Of a stretch of 52,019 nt of DNA, positions 1 to 7,483 are shown piece by piece. This DNA is from Oscillospiraceae bacterium (GTDB lineage Bacteria; Bacillota; Clostridia; Oscillospirales; Ruminococcaceae). Where the stretch lies: positions 1 through 52,019 of the forward strand of contig JAJUHO010000002.1 of assembly GCA_029267825.1 (NCBI GenBank). Direction: 5' to 3'. The notes below the pieces were generated by a model that made no database searches, had not been told where the DNA came from, and saw only the letters and a program-made list of their open reading frames with translations. Every line of letters starts with the position of its first letter. Position 1 is the stretch's first letter. A program made the position numbers and the translations under genes.

Positions 1-684
1 ATCTCTTATTGCCACAAGTATTTTACCGAATTTCCTGCCTGCAAGGAATCTGCAAAATGCAAAAACCAGAACCATCAGTAAAAGCGAAACATAAAACAAA
101 AGGAACATATTGCCTTGGTTGGCAGGGCCTTTAATCCCTCCGAAAACGGACTTTATTTCCGTTATTCCCACATTCCCGTTCGTATACGGCGAAAGGGCAA
201 TGAAAATTGAATACGCCGCCCATGTCAGTGCTTGTGAAATTATTGAAAAATAAACTCCCTTTACACGATTTTTAAATATAAAATATCCTACCAGTGCGGC
301 TATTGCTCCGGGTATCAAAACCATCAGCAGCACTGCCGCAGGAAAACTTAAAAAAGGTTTCCACATAAGCGGAAGGCTTGTCATTCCTCCCGTATGCATA
401 AAATCAGTGATTTTTCCTCCTGTGCTTTGAAGTTTAAGGTACATTGCCATGGCATATCCACCAAGTGCAAAATAAAGTCCGTGCCCAAGACTTAAAATTC
501 CTGTATAGCCCCAAATCAGATCTATTCCCATTGCGGCAATTGAAAAGGCTATGCATTTTCCTAAAAACAAAACAATTGAACTTGAGCTTAACATTCCAAA
601 GTTTAAAAAAACCGGCATGAAAGCAAGGATAATGCAAATAAATGCAAAGCAGAATATATCCGCACGTTTTTTAAAAAGCTTCAT
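1..684 (-). CDS. urtC: Urea ABC transporter permease UrtC (3' end outside window)
   Basis: This is the N-terminal 228 codons of the second membrane subunit of the urea ABC importer; the frame is open from the ATG at 684 to the window edge, so the gene is cut off. The translation has the hydrophobic LivM-type pattern, with stretches such as GIDLIWGYTGILSLGHGLYF and RKFGKILVAIRD that are typical of UrtC/LivM permeases. A GGGGG Shine-Dalgarno lies 7 nt upstream of the ATG. It follows urtB with an 11-bp gap and is clearly in the same operon. The ATPases UrtD and UrtE are expected just beyond the left edge but cannot be seen. The family is certain; urea as substrate is inferred from urtA and the neighbouring urease. 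Confidence 0.9.
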   Translation of the reverse strand, partial: MKLFKKRADIFCFAFICIILAFMPVFLNFGMLSSSSIVLFLGKCIAFSIAAMGIDLIWGYTGILSLGHGLYFALGGYAMAMYLKLQSTGGKITDFMHTGGMTSLPLMWKPFLSFPAAVLLMVLIPGAIAALVGYFIFKNRVKGVYFSIISQALTWAAYSIFIALSPYTNGNVGITEIKSVFGGIKGPANQGNMFLLFYVSLLLMVLVFAFCRFLAGRKFGKILVAIRD

Positions 685-695
685 TAGCAATCCCC

Positions 696-1601
696 CTATT
701 CATCCAAGCTTCTATTTTTAATTACAAAAAATCCCTGAGGACGCTTTTGGAGGAACACAATCACAATCAGCAGCACTATGGCCTTTGCAATGGAAGAAGA
801 TGTATAATTTTCTGCAAAAATGCTTGCCGAACCAATTATGGAAGAACCAAGCACTGTTCCCAAAAGCTTTCCTACTCCCCCAAGCACAACCGCCATAAAA
901 GCGTTGACAATGTAATTTTGTCCGACAGTTGAATCAACTGACCCAAGCAACGCCACCGAACATCCGGCTATTCCGGCAAGCCCTGAACCAATGGCAAAAG
1001 TAACATTATCCACCATTCGGGAATTTATCCCCATGCACTGTGCCATAGCACGGTTTTGCATGACCGCTCTCATTTGCTTACCAAACCCGGACTTATACAT
1101 AACCAAATACACCGCAAAAAGACATATCCCAACAAGCACCATTATAAAAATCCTGTTATATGAAAACGTGCAGCCGCCGATTGAAATTCCACCCTGCAAA
1201 AAAGGCGGGGCCGTCACATTTACGCCTTGGGTTCCAAAAATGCTCCTTGCCGCCTGCTGCAAAATCAAACTTATGCCCCAAGTTGCAAGCAAGCTGTCAA
1301 CAACACGCTTATAAAGCCTTGAAATCACAAGAAATTCAAGCAAGCTGCCAAGCGCGAACGCCGCCGCAAATGCGGCGGGTATCGCGGCAAAGTAATAAAG
1401 CGGCTGGATGCTTTTTGGAAAAACGGCAGAAAACAAATTCTGAACGGCATATGTTGTGTATGCACCAAGCATTACAAATTCACCATGCGCCATATTTATT
1501 ACACGCATCAGTCCGAATGTAACCGCAAGCCCCAAAGATGTCAGCAAAATAATTGAACTTAAGCTTAAGGCGTTAAAAAGAGTATTTATAAATTGCGCCA
1601 T
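696..1601 (-). CDS. urtB: Urea ABC transporter permease UrtB
   Basis: A 301-residue polytopic permease of the LivH/UrtB family, the partner of UrtC in the membrane channel of the urea importer. The N-terminus (SLGLAVTFGLMRVINMAHGE) is the characteristic UrtB/LivH start, and the C-terminal half holds the AVVLGGVGKLLGTVLGS segment of this family. The length fits UrtB forms that lack the long N-terminal extension found in proteobacteria. It lies 41 bp downstream of urtA with no terminator between them. The start is the ATG at 1601, preceded by GAGGTGG. The family assignment is strong; the substrate is assigned from the neighbours urtA and ureABC. Confidence 0.92.
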   Translation of the reverse strand: MAQFINTLFNALSLSSIILLTSLGLAVTFGLMRVINMAHGEFVMLGAYTTYAVQNLFSAVFPKSIQPLYYFAAIPAAFAAAFALGSLLEFLVISRLYKRVVDSLLATWGISLILQQAARSIFGTQGVNVTAPPFLQGGISIGGCTFSYNRIFIMVLVGICLFAVYLVMYKSGFGKQMRAVMQNRAMAQCMGINSRMVDNVTFAIGSGLAGIAGCSVALLGSVDSTVGQNYIVNAFMAVVLGGVGKLLGTVLGSSIIGSASIFAENYTSSSIAKAIVLLIVIVFLQKRPQGFFVIKNRSLDE

Positions 1602-1642
1602 TCCGAAAAGCCACCTCGCTTTGTAAAAATTAAGTATTATGC

Positions 1643-2878
1643 TTATTCAAGCGGCTGAACTCCTGCCGCAACCGCCCAATCATAGGTTTTAAGATACGGG
1701 TCAGGCTCAACAGGCTTTGGCGTTGCATAAACCTCATTTATAAGCCCGCCTGCATCAACTACGCCTATCCTTACTGTTTTTGCAAGGTGATGATTTTCAC
1801 CGTTTATTTCAACTTTTCCTTCCGGGGCATCAAAGGAAATGCCTCCGCTTTTTATGGCTTCAAGCACTTTATTTACTTCAAAGCTGTTTGCCTTTTCGCA
1901 GGCGGCTTTCCAAAGATAAACCGCATCATAAGCAGCTTCCGCCGGGTCTGATGTAACTCTATTTTCACCGAACTTTTCCTTATAAGCTTTTACAAAGGCC
2001 TTATTTCTTTCAGTATCGGTAGTTTGATAGTAATTCCAGCAAACCATATGCCCTTTCAGTATATCTGCGCCGATTGTCGCCACTTCTTCTTCTGCAATGG
2101 AAAAAGACATGGTCATATAATCATCGCTGCTATGATTTTTCTCGGCCATTTGTTTGAAAAACGATACATTGCCGGTTCCGTTTAAAGTATTTATTATTAC
2201 GTCCGGCTTTGCCGCTTCAATTTTAGAAATTATAGCTGCAAAATCGGTCTGGTCCATGCTTGCATATTCCTCGCCAACTATTTCAAGGCCGGAGGCTTTT
2301 ACTTGCGCAGAAATTATCATATTTGCAGTGCGCGGAAACACATAATCCGAACCAAGCAAAAAGAATTTCTTATATCCTTTCTCAATTAAATATTCAATTG
2401 CCGGAACTATTTGCTGGTTTGGAGCCGCACCTGTATAAATTATGTTCGGAGAAGATTCCATCCCCTCATACTGCACCGGATACCAAAGCAAAGCACCGTA
2501 TTCTTCAAAAACCGGTTTTACCGCTTTCCTTGAAGAAGAAGTCCAGCAGCCGAAAACCGTTGCCACCTTATCGCTGTTTATTAGTTTTTCAGCTTTTGTT
2601 GCAAAGGTCGAAGGCTCCGACGCGCCATCTTCTTCAACATATTCAATCTTTTTGCCAAACACGCCGCCTGCGGCATTGATTTCTTCAATTGCCAAAACCT
2701 CTGCATCCCTTACAGATTTTTCACTGATTGCCATTGCTCCGGTAAGCGAATGCAAAAGCCCCACTTTTACCGTTGAAGCATCTGCCTGCGATGAAGTTTT
2801 GGTGCATCCGGAAAGTCCGGAAACAAAAACTGCACCGGCAACGGCCGCCAAAATAAATTTTAAACCTGATTTTTTCAT
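1643..2878 (-). CDS. urtA: Urea ABC transporter substrate-binding lipoprotein UrtA
   Basis: A 411-residue type I periplasmic-binding-protein-fold receptor that captures urea outside the membrane and hands it to UrtBC. Residues 1-25 are a lipoprotein signal peptide ending in the lipobox LSGC, with Cys25 as the lipidation site. The mature part begins with VKVGLLHSLTGAMAISE, the conserved amide/urea-binding start, and contains the KVATVFGCWTSSSRKAVKP and LWYPVQYEG signatures of UrtA. It is the first gene of the urt operon and has its own promoter, tandem repeats and a leader hairpin upstream (separate entries). The start ATG at 2878 follows AGAGG closely. High confidence. Confidence 0.94.
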   Translation of the reverse strand: MKKSGLKFILAAVAGAVFVSGLSGCTKTSSQADASTVKVGLLHSLTGAMAISEKSVRDAEVLAIEEINAAGGVFGKKIEYVEEDGASEPSTFATKAEKLINSDKVATVFGCWTSSSRKAVKPVFEEYGALLWYPVQYEGMESSPNIIYTGAAPNQQIVPAIEYLIEKGYKKFFLLGSDYVFPRTANMIISAQVKASGLEIVGEEYASMDQTDFAAIISKIEAAKPDVIINTLNGTGNVSFFKQMAEKNHSSDDYMTMSFSIAEEEVATIGADILKGHMVCWNYYQTTDTERNKAFVKAYKEKFGENRVTSDPAEAAYDAVYLWKAACEKANSFEVNKVLEAIKSGGISFDAPEGKVEINGENHHLAKTVRIGVVDAGGLINEVYATPKPVEPDPYLKTYDWAVAAGVQPLE

Positions 2879-2914
2879 AACCTCTTTCCCCTATCTTTTA
2901 TGGATTTTTAATAT

Positions 2915-2952
2915 GCAAAAAAGCCGGTTCCGCCACGCTGCGGCACCGACTT
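2915..2952 (-). terminator. Terminator-like hairpin in the urtA leader
   Basis: On the minus strand, arms at 2952-2940 and 2933-2921 form a 13-bp stem with one G-A mismatch and one G-T wobble around a 6-nt loop, followed directly by six T residues. It lies downstream of the predicted urtA promoter (-10 at 2996-3001) and about 40 bp upstream of the urtA start. It could therefore terminate urtA transcripts early, as well as readthrough from the regulator gene. Whether it acts as a regulated attenuator or only ends the upstream operon cannot be read from sequence. Confidence 0.7.
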
Positions 2953-2995
2953 CATTGTCATGCGCTTTATGTTTGATTTAAGGTTTTCCCTTGCC

Positions 2996-3026
2996 ATTAT
3001 AATACCATAACCATTAAAACCTTAAA
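2996..3026 (-). promoter_or_regulatory. Predicted urtA promoter
   Basis: A perfect TATAAT -10 box lies at 3001-2996 on the minus strand. The -35 region is poor: TTTAAG or TTAAGG at 3026-3020, depending on the spacing chosen. A perfect -10 with a weak -35 is usual for activator-dependent promoters, and the tandem repeats described separately end at this -35 region. Transcription would start near 2989, giving a leader of about 110 nt. Confidence 0.6.
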
Positions 3027-3065
3027 ACATAAAAAAGCAGATATTATCCATTAAAAAACAGATTT
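3024..3065 (-). promoter_or_regulatory. Tandem 21-bp direct repeat upstream of urtA, candidate response-regulator operator
   Basis: Read on the minus strand, two adjacent 21-bp units (3065-3045 and 3044-3024) match at 15 of 21 positions and share TCTG-N-TTTTT-N-ATG. The promoter-proximal unit matches the proximal unit upstream of ureA (6697-6717) at 18 of 21 positions. Direct repeats 21 bp apart, ending at a weak -35, are the classic layout for AraC-family activators such as AraC at araI1-I2. An AraC-type response regulator is encoded next door, so it is the natural candidate. Binding is inferred. Confidence 0.6.
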
Positions 3066-3109
3066 TCATCAAGGCCTCAAACCAAGTTTTTCCCTACAAA
3101 AATATAATT

Positions 3110-3868
3110 TTATGAATTTTTATATTCAGAAGGGCTCATCCCCGTGACCTCTTTGAAAATTTTTGCAAAATAATCAGGCGACGAATATCCAAGCATATCG
3201 CTGATTTCATAATTTTTATAGGGCGAATTTTTAATCAGCGACTTTGCATATTCAATTTTTATAATTTTGTAAAGCGAATGGAATGTCATTCCCGTACGTT
3301 TTTTAAACATTTTGCCAAAATAATCCTTGTTGAGCTTCATTGCATCTGCCGCCGCATCTGTAGTTACATCCTGTCCCATATTTTCCGATAAAAAAATGCA
3401 AATATCACTTAAAAACTTATCGTTTTGAGCCTCTATCCCGTACCTTTGAAAAACCGAAAGAATAAGTTCGTTTATTCCACGGTTTTTAGAATATTCGCAA
3501 AGGCAAATTCCGGCGCGTTCAAGCACTTCCGTCAAAGCCGTTTCCGTAACCGGTTTGACTATAAAGTCAAATGCGCCAAGCACAAGTCCTTGACGGGCAT
3601 ACTCAAATTCATTATAAGAACTTATTAAAACAGAAAGGATAGGCATATTTCTGGCCTTTAATTCTTTAATAAGAGCAAGTCCGTCAACAAAAGGCATTTT
3701 TATATCCGTCACCAGCATATCAAAGCTTTCACGTTCAAGAATTTCAAGCGCCTCTTTTCCGTTTGCGGCAAAGGAGGAAATCACAAAGCCGCACTCCTGC
3801 CACGCTTTCATCTTGGAATAAAGATACCTTAACTCCTTATCATCATCTGCAAGCAATACACGATACAT
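3110..3868 (-). CDS. Response regulator with AraC-type DNA-binding domain
   Basis: A 252-residue two-component output protein. Residues 1-120 are a receiver domain (VLLADDD acidic pocket at 4-10, phosphoacceptor Asp55 in VTDIKMP, conserved Lys in FIVKP). Residues about 150-252 are an AraC/YesN-type double helix-turn-helix ending EISDMLGYSSPDYFAKIFKEVTGMSPSEYK. The ATG at 3868 is preferred over an upstream in-frame start at 3925, because it begins directly at the receiver strand and has a GGGGTGA ribosome site inside the end of the kinase gene. It directly follows the hybrid kinase and sits between urt and ure, so it probably activates both operons. That role is inferred from position and the shared repeats. 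Confidence 0.88.
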   Translation of the reverse strand: MYRVLLADDDKELRYLYSKMKAWQECGFVISSFAANGKEALEILERESFDMLVTDIKMPFVDGLALIKELKARNMPILSVLISSYNEFEYARQGLVLGAFDFIVKPVTETALTEVLERAGICLCEYSKNRGINELILSVFQRYGIEAQNDKFLSDICIFLSENMGQDVTTDAAADAMKLNKDYFGKMFKKRTGMTFHSLYKIIKIEYAKSLIKNSPYKNYEISDMLGYSSPDYFAKIFKEVTGMSPSEYKNS

Positions 3869-3869
3869 A

Positions 3870-6569
3870 TCACTCACCCCTTGATAAAAGAATTTTTGCC
3901 GCCGCTTCAAAATCGTATCCTGCAACAGCCGTTCTTAATTTTTCATATTCGCCCGGAGTAAAGAAATCTTTAAAAAAACTTTTATTTGCCTCAAAAATTT
4001 CCGCCGCTTCCACATCATAAGCGCTGCATTTTGATGCAAAATCATTTAAAATTTTTTGAAAATCACCGGATTTGACATTTTTAAAATCATTGCTGCTTTT
4101 GGATAAAATATAATCATTGATTTCCTGCATGGTTTTCTCCCAAATTTCCAAAAATTCATCAAGAGATGAAAATGTATTTCCTTTAAGCTGTTCCCCAAGT
4201 TTTTTTGCAGATGCGCAAAGCTCGTCGCAGCAAAGATTTCCCGAAAGGCCTGCTATATCATGCAGGATATGCCTTGCATTGCCAAAATTTTTATCCTTAA
4301 TATGAAGGCTTATATGCTCCGCATCATTTGCTCTTTCTTTTGCAAATTTTTTTGCCAAACGAACAAGCAGCGCTTCGTTTCCATTTATGTTTTTAAGGCA
4401 TTTTCGGAAATTAAAATATCCGCCGGCACCGGTATCGAGCTTTTCAGGCTCTTTTTGCGCAATGCTGAAATATTCCGACATTATTGCCCTGAGCTTTTCC
4501 GGCTTTAAAGGCTTTGAAACATAACAATTCACTCCGGCTTCCAACGCTTTTTCAGCCACTCCGGCAACAGCATCGGCAGAAAGCGCTATTATTGGTGTGA
4601 ATTTATATTCCCGCATTTTTCTTATGCGTGAAGTAACCTCATAACCATCCATATCCGGCATACGTATATCCATTATAATCATGTCAAATTTAGTTTCAAA
4701 GACTTTTTTCAAAGCCTCCTCACCGCTTTGTGCAGTTTCGGTCATTATTCCAAAAGCTTTTATTATTTCACTTTCAACCTCCAAATTTATTTCATTGTCA
4801 TCAACAAGCAGCACTTTTTTCCCTATTCCGGCAGATAAAAATTCTTCATTTGAGTCAATAGACAGGGCCTTTTCATCGCCTATGCCAAATTTCATCCTAA
4901 ACTTAAAGCAAGAACCTTTTCCTTCTTCCGAATCAAGTTCAATGGTTTCCTTTCCTCCGCTTGCCCCTTCGACAATCATTCGGCATATTGCAAGCCCAAG
5001 CCCAGTCCCGCCATATTTGCGCGTAATGCTTGCATCGCTTTGGACAAAAGGCTCAAATATTTTTTGTTTGTCCTCTTGCCTTACACCTATACCGGTATCG
5101 CTTACCGTAAATTCAATAAGGCAAAAACCATGCGTATTTTCAACAACTTTTACGGAAAGCTTTACAAACCCCTCATGGGTAAATTTTACGGCATTGCCTA
5201 CAAGGTTTATCAAAAGCTGGCGAAGCTTTACCACATCGCCTCTGACTATTTTAGGCATATCACCCTCTATTTCAAGCCGAAAAGCAAGTCTTTTCTGTCT
5301 TGCGCTGTTTTCCATTATACTGCATACTTCCCTTATAAGGGAAATCATATCAAAATCCACATTTTCAAACGTCATTTTACCCGATTCAATTTTAGCAAAA
5401 TCCAAAATATCGCTTATAAGCCCCAAAAGGTTTTCGGAAGAAAGGCGAATGCTTTCGCAATACCGTTTCTGCCGTTCATCGGATATGCTTTCATTTAGCA
5501 AATAAAGATACCCTATTATTGCATTTAACGGAGTCCTAAGCTCATGGCTCATTCTTGCAAGAAAATCGCTTTTGGCATTATTGGCCCTTGTCGCTTCATC
5601 TCTGGCAATACGCATTTCTTCTTCCGCTTTCTCCCGCTTTTCAAATTCGCTTTGCAAGGTTTTTGAAAGGCCGTTGAACAATTGCCCGAATTGCCGTAAT
5701 TCATATGCTCCTTTTGGGGCCACCTGCACCATACTCAAATCAAATTTTCCGTATGCGTCCTGATTGCGGGCTTTATTTAAATCTTCCGTATATTCTTTCA
5801 GCGGAAGTATGTAAAGGTTATTCAAGCCAAAAAGCAGTATGCCGATAAAAATAATGCCTGTTAAAAGACAGGTTATTTGAATTGTCGAGGCCTTTACCCT
5901 GCCATTCGTTGATTCCGCAACATCCCTGTTGAGACGTGCATTCATTTCATTTTGAAATGTTTCTATCGGATTCATGATTAAATATTTTGCATTTTCATAA
6001 TTTTCATCGTAAAGTATGCTTATCGAAACTTCTTTCATTTCTGCCGCAGAAAGAGTTTTATATTTTTCCGGAAGTTCATATGACATTACACGCTTTACAA
6101 AATCCTGCGTAAGCTTGTCATAAGCATAATCCGCAACGGTTTTTTGATTTGCCAAAAGCACCATTTTCATTGAATAAGCTTCAGTTTCTATGAGAATATC
6201 GGAATATTTTTTTGCTTCTTTTAAAAGATAAAGTTCTTTTTGCGGTGGGTTATAGCTGATTAAAGTATCTATTGCATTATCTCGGCGTTTGGTTACTTCC
6301 ACCTCATACCAGTAATTATACAAATGTTCTATTTCTCCGGTGACAGCATACTTTCTGACTTCATCCGTAAGATAATCTGACGCGTCCGCAAGAGATTCTC
6401 CAAGAGCTTTTAGCTCATAACGGTTTTTTTGCGCCGTGGCTTCGTTTTCAATGCAAATATTCATATAAATATTTCCTGCCAAAATAATAAGCAGCACCGT
6501 AACAAACAAAATCAGCGACAAAGCCGATATCGTTCCGCTTTTCCAAAAAACATTTTTTTCATTTTGCAT
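3870..6569 (-). CDS. Hybrid sensor histidine kinase (sensor-HisKA-HATPase-REC-HPt)
   Basis: An 899-residue membrane kinase with a full phosphorelay in one chain. Domains in order: TM1 about 14-36, an extracytoplasmic, mostly helical sensor region about 37-225, TM2 about 228-250, a linker/HAMP-like segment to 300, and a HisKA dimerisation helix with the phosphoryl His342 in MSHELRTPLN. Then come a HATPase with N-box (NLVGNAVKFT) and G-boxes (DTGIGV, GGTGLGLAI), a receiver about 585-700 with phosphoacceptor Asp634 (IMDIRMPD), and an HPt domain with candidate His767 (RHILHDIAGLSG). The stop codon lies 1 bp before the regulator start, so the two are translationally coupled. The ligand is unknown; its place between urt and ure suggests it senses urea or nitrogen supply. 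Confidence 0.9.
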   Translation of the reverse strand: MQNEKNVFWKSGTISALSLILFVTVLLIILAGNIYMNICIENEATAQKNRYELKALGESLADASDYLTDEVRKYAVTGEIEHLYNYWYEVEVTKRRDNAIDTLISYNPPQKELYLLKEAKKYSDILIETEAYSMKMVLLANQKTVADYAYDKLTQDFVKRVMSYELPEKYKTLSAAEMKEVSISILYDENYENAKYLIMNPIETFQNEMNARLNRDVAESTNGRVKASTIQITCLLTGIIFIGILLFGLNNLYILPLKEYTEDLNKARNQDAYGKFDLSMVQVAPKGAYELRQFGQLFNGLSKTLQSEFEKREKAEEEMRIARDEATRANNAKSDFLARMSHELRTPLNAIIGYLYLLNESISDERQKRYCESIRLSSENLLGLISDILDFAKIESGKMTFENVDFDMISLIREVCSIMENSARQKRLAFRLEIEGDMPKIVRGDVVKLRQLLINLVGNAVKFTHEGFVKLSVKVVENTHGFCLIEFTVSDTGIGVRQEDKQKIFEPFVQSDASITRKYGGTGLGLAICRMIVEGASGGKETIELDSEEGKGSCFKFRMKFGIGDEKALSIDSNEEFLSAGIGKKVLLVDDNEINLEVESEIIKAFGIMTETAQSGEEALKKVFETKFDMIIMDIRMPDMDGYEVTSRIRKMREYKFTPIIALSADAVAGVAEKALEAGVNCYVSKPLKPEKLRAIMSEYFSIAQKEPEKLDTGAGGYFNFRKCLKNINGNEALLVRLAKKFAKERANDAEHISLHIKDKNFGNARHILHDIAGLSGNLCCDELCASAKKLGEQLKGNTFSSLDEFLEIWEKTMQEINDYILSKSSNDFKNVKSGDFQKILNDFASKCSAYDVEAAEIFEANKSFFKDFFTPGEYEKLRTAVAGYDFEAAAKILLSRGE

Positions 6570-6600
6570 AAGTTCACCGCCTTTCTGGTAATAAAAAAAA

Positions 6601-6626
6601 CAACGATGCCATAAAAAGCACCGTTG
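6601..6626 (-). promoter_or_regulatory. Palindrome at the start of the kinase transcript
   Basis: Arms at 6601-6609 and 6618-6626 are inverted copies of nine bases with one mismatch (a G-T wobble in RNA), separated by 8 nt. On the minus strand the second arm is followed by eight T residues. It begins only a few bases after the predicted transcription start of the kinase operon. That is too close to the start for an ordinary terminator, so it may be a repressor operator, a 5'-end mRNA hairpin or a very early attenuator. Confidence 0.5.
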
Positions 6627-6636
6627 CTATAAAAAT

Positions 6637-6665
6637 ATTATAAGCATTAAAAAAAACAATGTCAA
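6637..6665 (-). promoter_or_regulatory. Consensus sigma-A promoter for the sensor kinase/regulator operon
   Basis: On the minus strand TTGACA (6665-6660), a 17-bp spacer and TATAAT (6642-6637) form a perfect consensus promoter reading into the kinase gene, with a leader of about 60 nt. Its strength contrasts with the weak -35 elements of the urtA and ureA promoters, as expected if the regulator is made constitutively while its targets depend on activation. Confidence 0.8.
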
Positions 6666-6675
6666 GCATAGTTGC

Positions 6676-6717
6676 ATGTCTGATAATTTGGGTAAAACAT
6701 CTGCTTTTTAATGTTTA
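6676..6717 (+). promoter_or_regulatory. Tandem 21-bp repeat upstream of ureA, candidate response-regulator operator
   Basis: The proximal unit (6697-6717) matches the proximal unit upstream of urtA at 18 of 21 positions, including an 11-base run ATCTGCTTTTT. A weaker distal unit (6676-6696, 11 of 21 matches, TCTG conserved) begins exactly 21 bp before it. The proximal unit overlaps the predicted ureA -35. The distal unit lies about 11 bp upstream of the -35 of the divergent kinase promoter, so autoregulation is possible. Confidence 0.6.
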
Positions 6718-6742
6718 AGCCATATTAAAACAATGTTAAAAT
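6714..6742 (+). promoter_or_regulatory. Predicted ureA promoter
   Basis: The best fit is TTTAAG (6714-6719), a 17-bp spacer and TAAAAT (6737-6742); a second TAAAAT at 6742-6747 is an alternative -10. Both boxes are weak, and the -35 lies inside the conserved repeat, consistent with a need for an activator. The ureA start follows about 40 bp downstream with a strong AAGGAGG site. Confidence 0.45.
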
Positions 6743-6788
6743 AAAATCGGAAACAAAAATAAATTTTTGCGGCAAGGAGGAAAAATTT

Positions 6789-7106
6789 ATGCACCTTACA
6801 CCAAGAGAAATTGAAAAATTGATGCTGCACACAGCCGGAGAGCTTGCAAAGCAACGCAAAGCCAAAGGCTTAAAGCTTAATTACGTTGAGGCCCAAGCAT
6901 ACATAACTTCCGAGCTTATGGAGCTTGCACGAGAAGGCAAAAGCGTAAGAGAACTTATGGAAGCAGGGCGCACCATGCTTGCTAAAAGCGACGTAATGGA
7001 TGGTGTCGCAGAAATGATTCCGGAAGTTCAAATTGAAGCCACTTTTGAAGACGGTACAAAGCTTGTAACCGTACACAATCCAATCAGCGAGGAGGCGTTT
7101 TTATGA
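6789..7106 (+). CDS. ureA: Urease gamma subunit UreA
   Basis: A 105-residue urease small subunit, close to the usual length of about 100. It starts [20 protein letters not shown] and contains the family core [27 protein letters not shown] and [31 protein letters not shown]. It packs with UreB and UreC in the cytoplasmic nickel enzyme that hydrolyses urea to ammonia and carbamate. An AAGGAGG ribosome site precedes the ATG, and its stop overlaps the ureB start (ATGA). It is the first gene of ureABC, divergent from the sensor kinase and probably controlled by the adjacent regulator. Confidence 0.96.
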   Translation: MHLTPREIEKLMLHTAGELAKQRKAKGLKLNYVEAQAYITSELMELAREGKSVRELMEAGRTMLAKSDVMDGVAEMIPEVQIEATFEDGTKLVTVHNPISEEAFL

Positions 7107-7483
7107 TTCCGGGAGAAATTATAGCCGGTTCTGAAAAAATTCAAATCAACGCAGGGCTTGAAACAAAAACAATAAGGGTTTTAAATACAGGCGACCGCCC
7201 TATTCAAGTAGGTTCTCATTTCCATTTCTTTGAAGCAAACAAATTTTTATCCTTTGACAGAAAAGAAGCTTTCGGATACAGGCTTGACATACCATCAGGC
7301 ACTGCCGTGCGCTTTGAAGCAGGTGAAGAAAAGGAAGTTGACCTTGTAAAAATAGCCGGAAAAAGGCGCATACGCGGGCTTAACAACTTGACCGACGCAC
7401 AGGCAAATGACGCCTTGCTTGCCTATGCGCTTGAAAAAGCATCACTAAAAAATTTTATCGGCAAGGAGGATAAGCAAAAATGA
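7103..7483 (+). CDS. ureB: Urease beta subunit UreB
   Basis: A 126-residue urease beta subunit. The start [18 protein letters not shown] and the motifs [42 protein letters not shown] and the RRIRGLNN end region are diagnostic. The gamma and beta chains are separate genes here, as in most bacteria, rather than fused as in Helicobacter. The gene overlaps ureA and ureC by ATGA junctions, so the three subunits are probably translated in step. No catalytic residues are expected in this subunit; it is structural in the trimer of heterotrimers. Confidence 0.96.
   Translation: MIPGEIIAGSEKIQINAGLETKTIRVLNTGDRPIQVGSHFHFFEANKFLSFDRKEAFGYRLDIPSGTAVRFEAGEEKEVDLVKIAGKRRIRGLNNLTDAQANDALLAYALEKASLKNFIGKEDKQK

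Noticed and set aside
2879-2990. Known riboswitch in the urtA leader
   Set aside because: The leader is about 110 nt and essentially one hairpin; the conserved elements of ykkC guanidine, glutamine (glnA) and downstream-peptide motifs were not seen.
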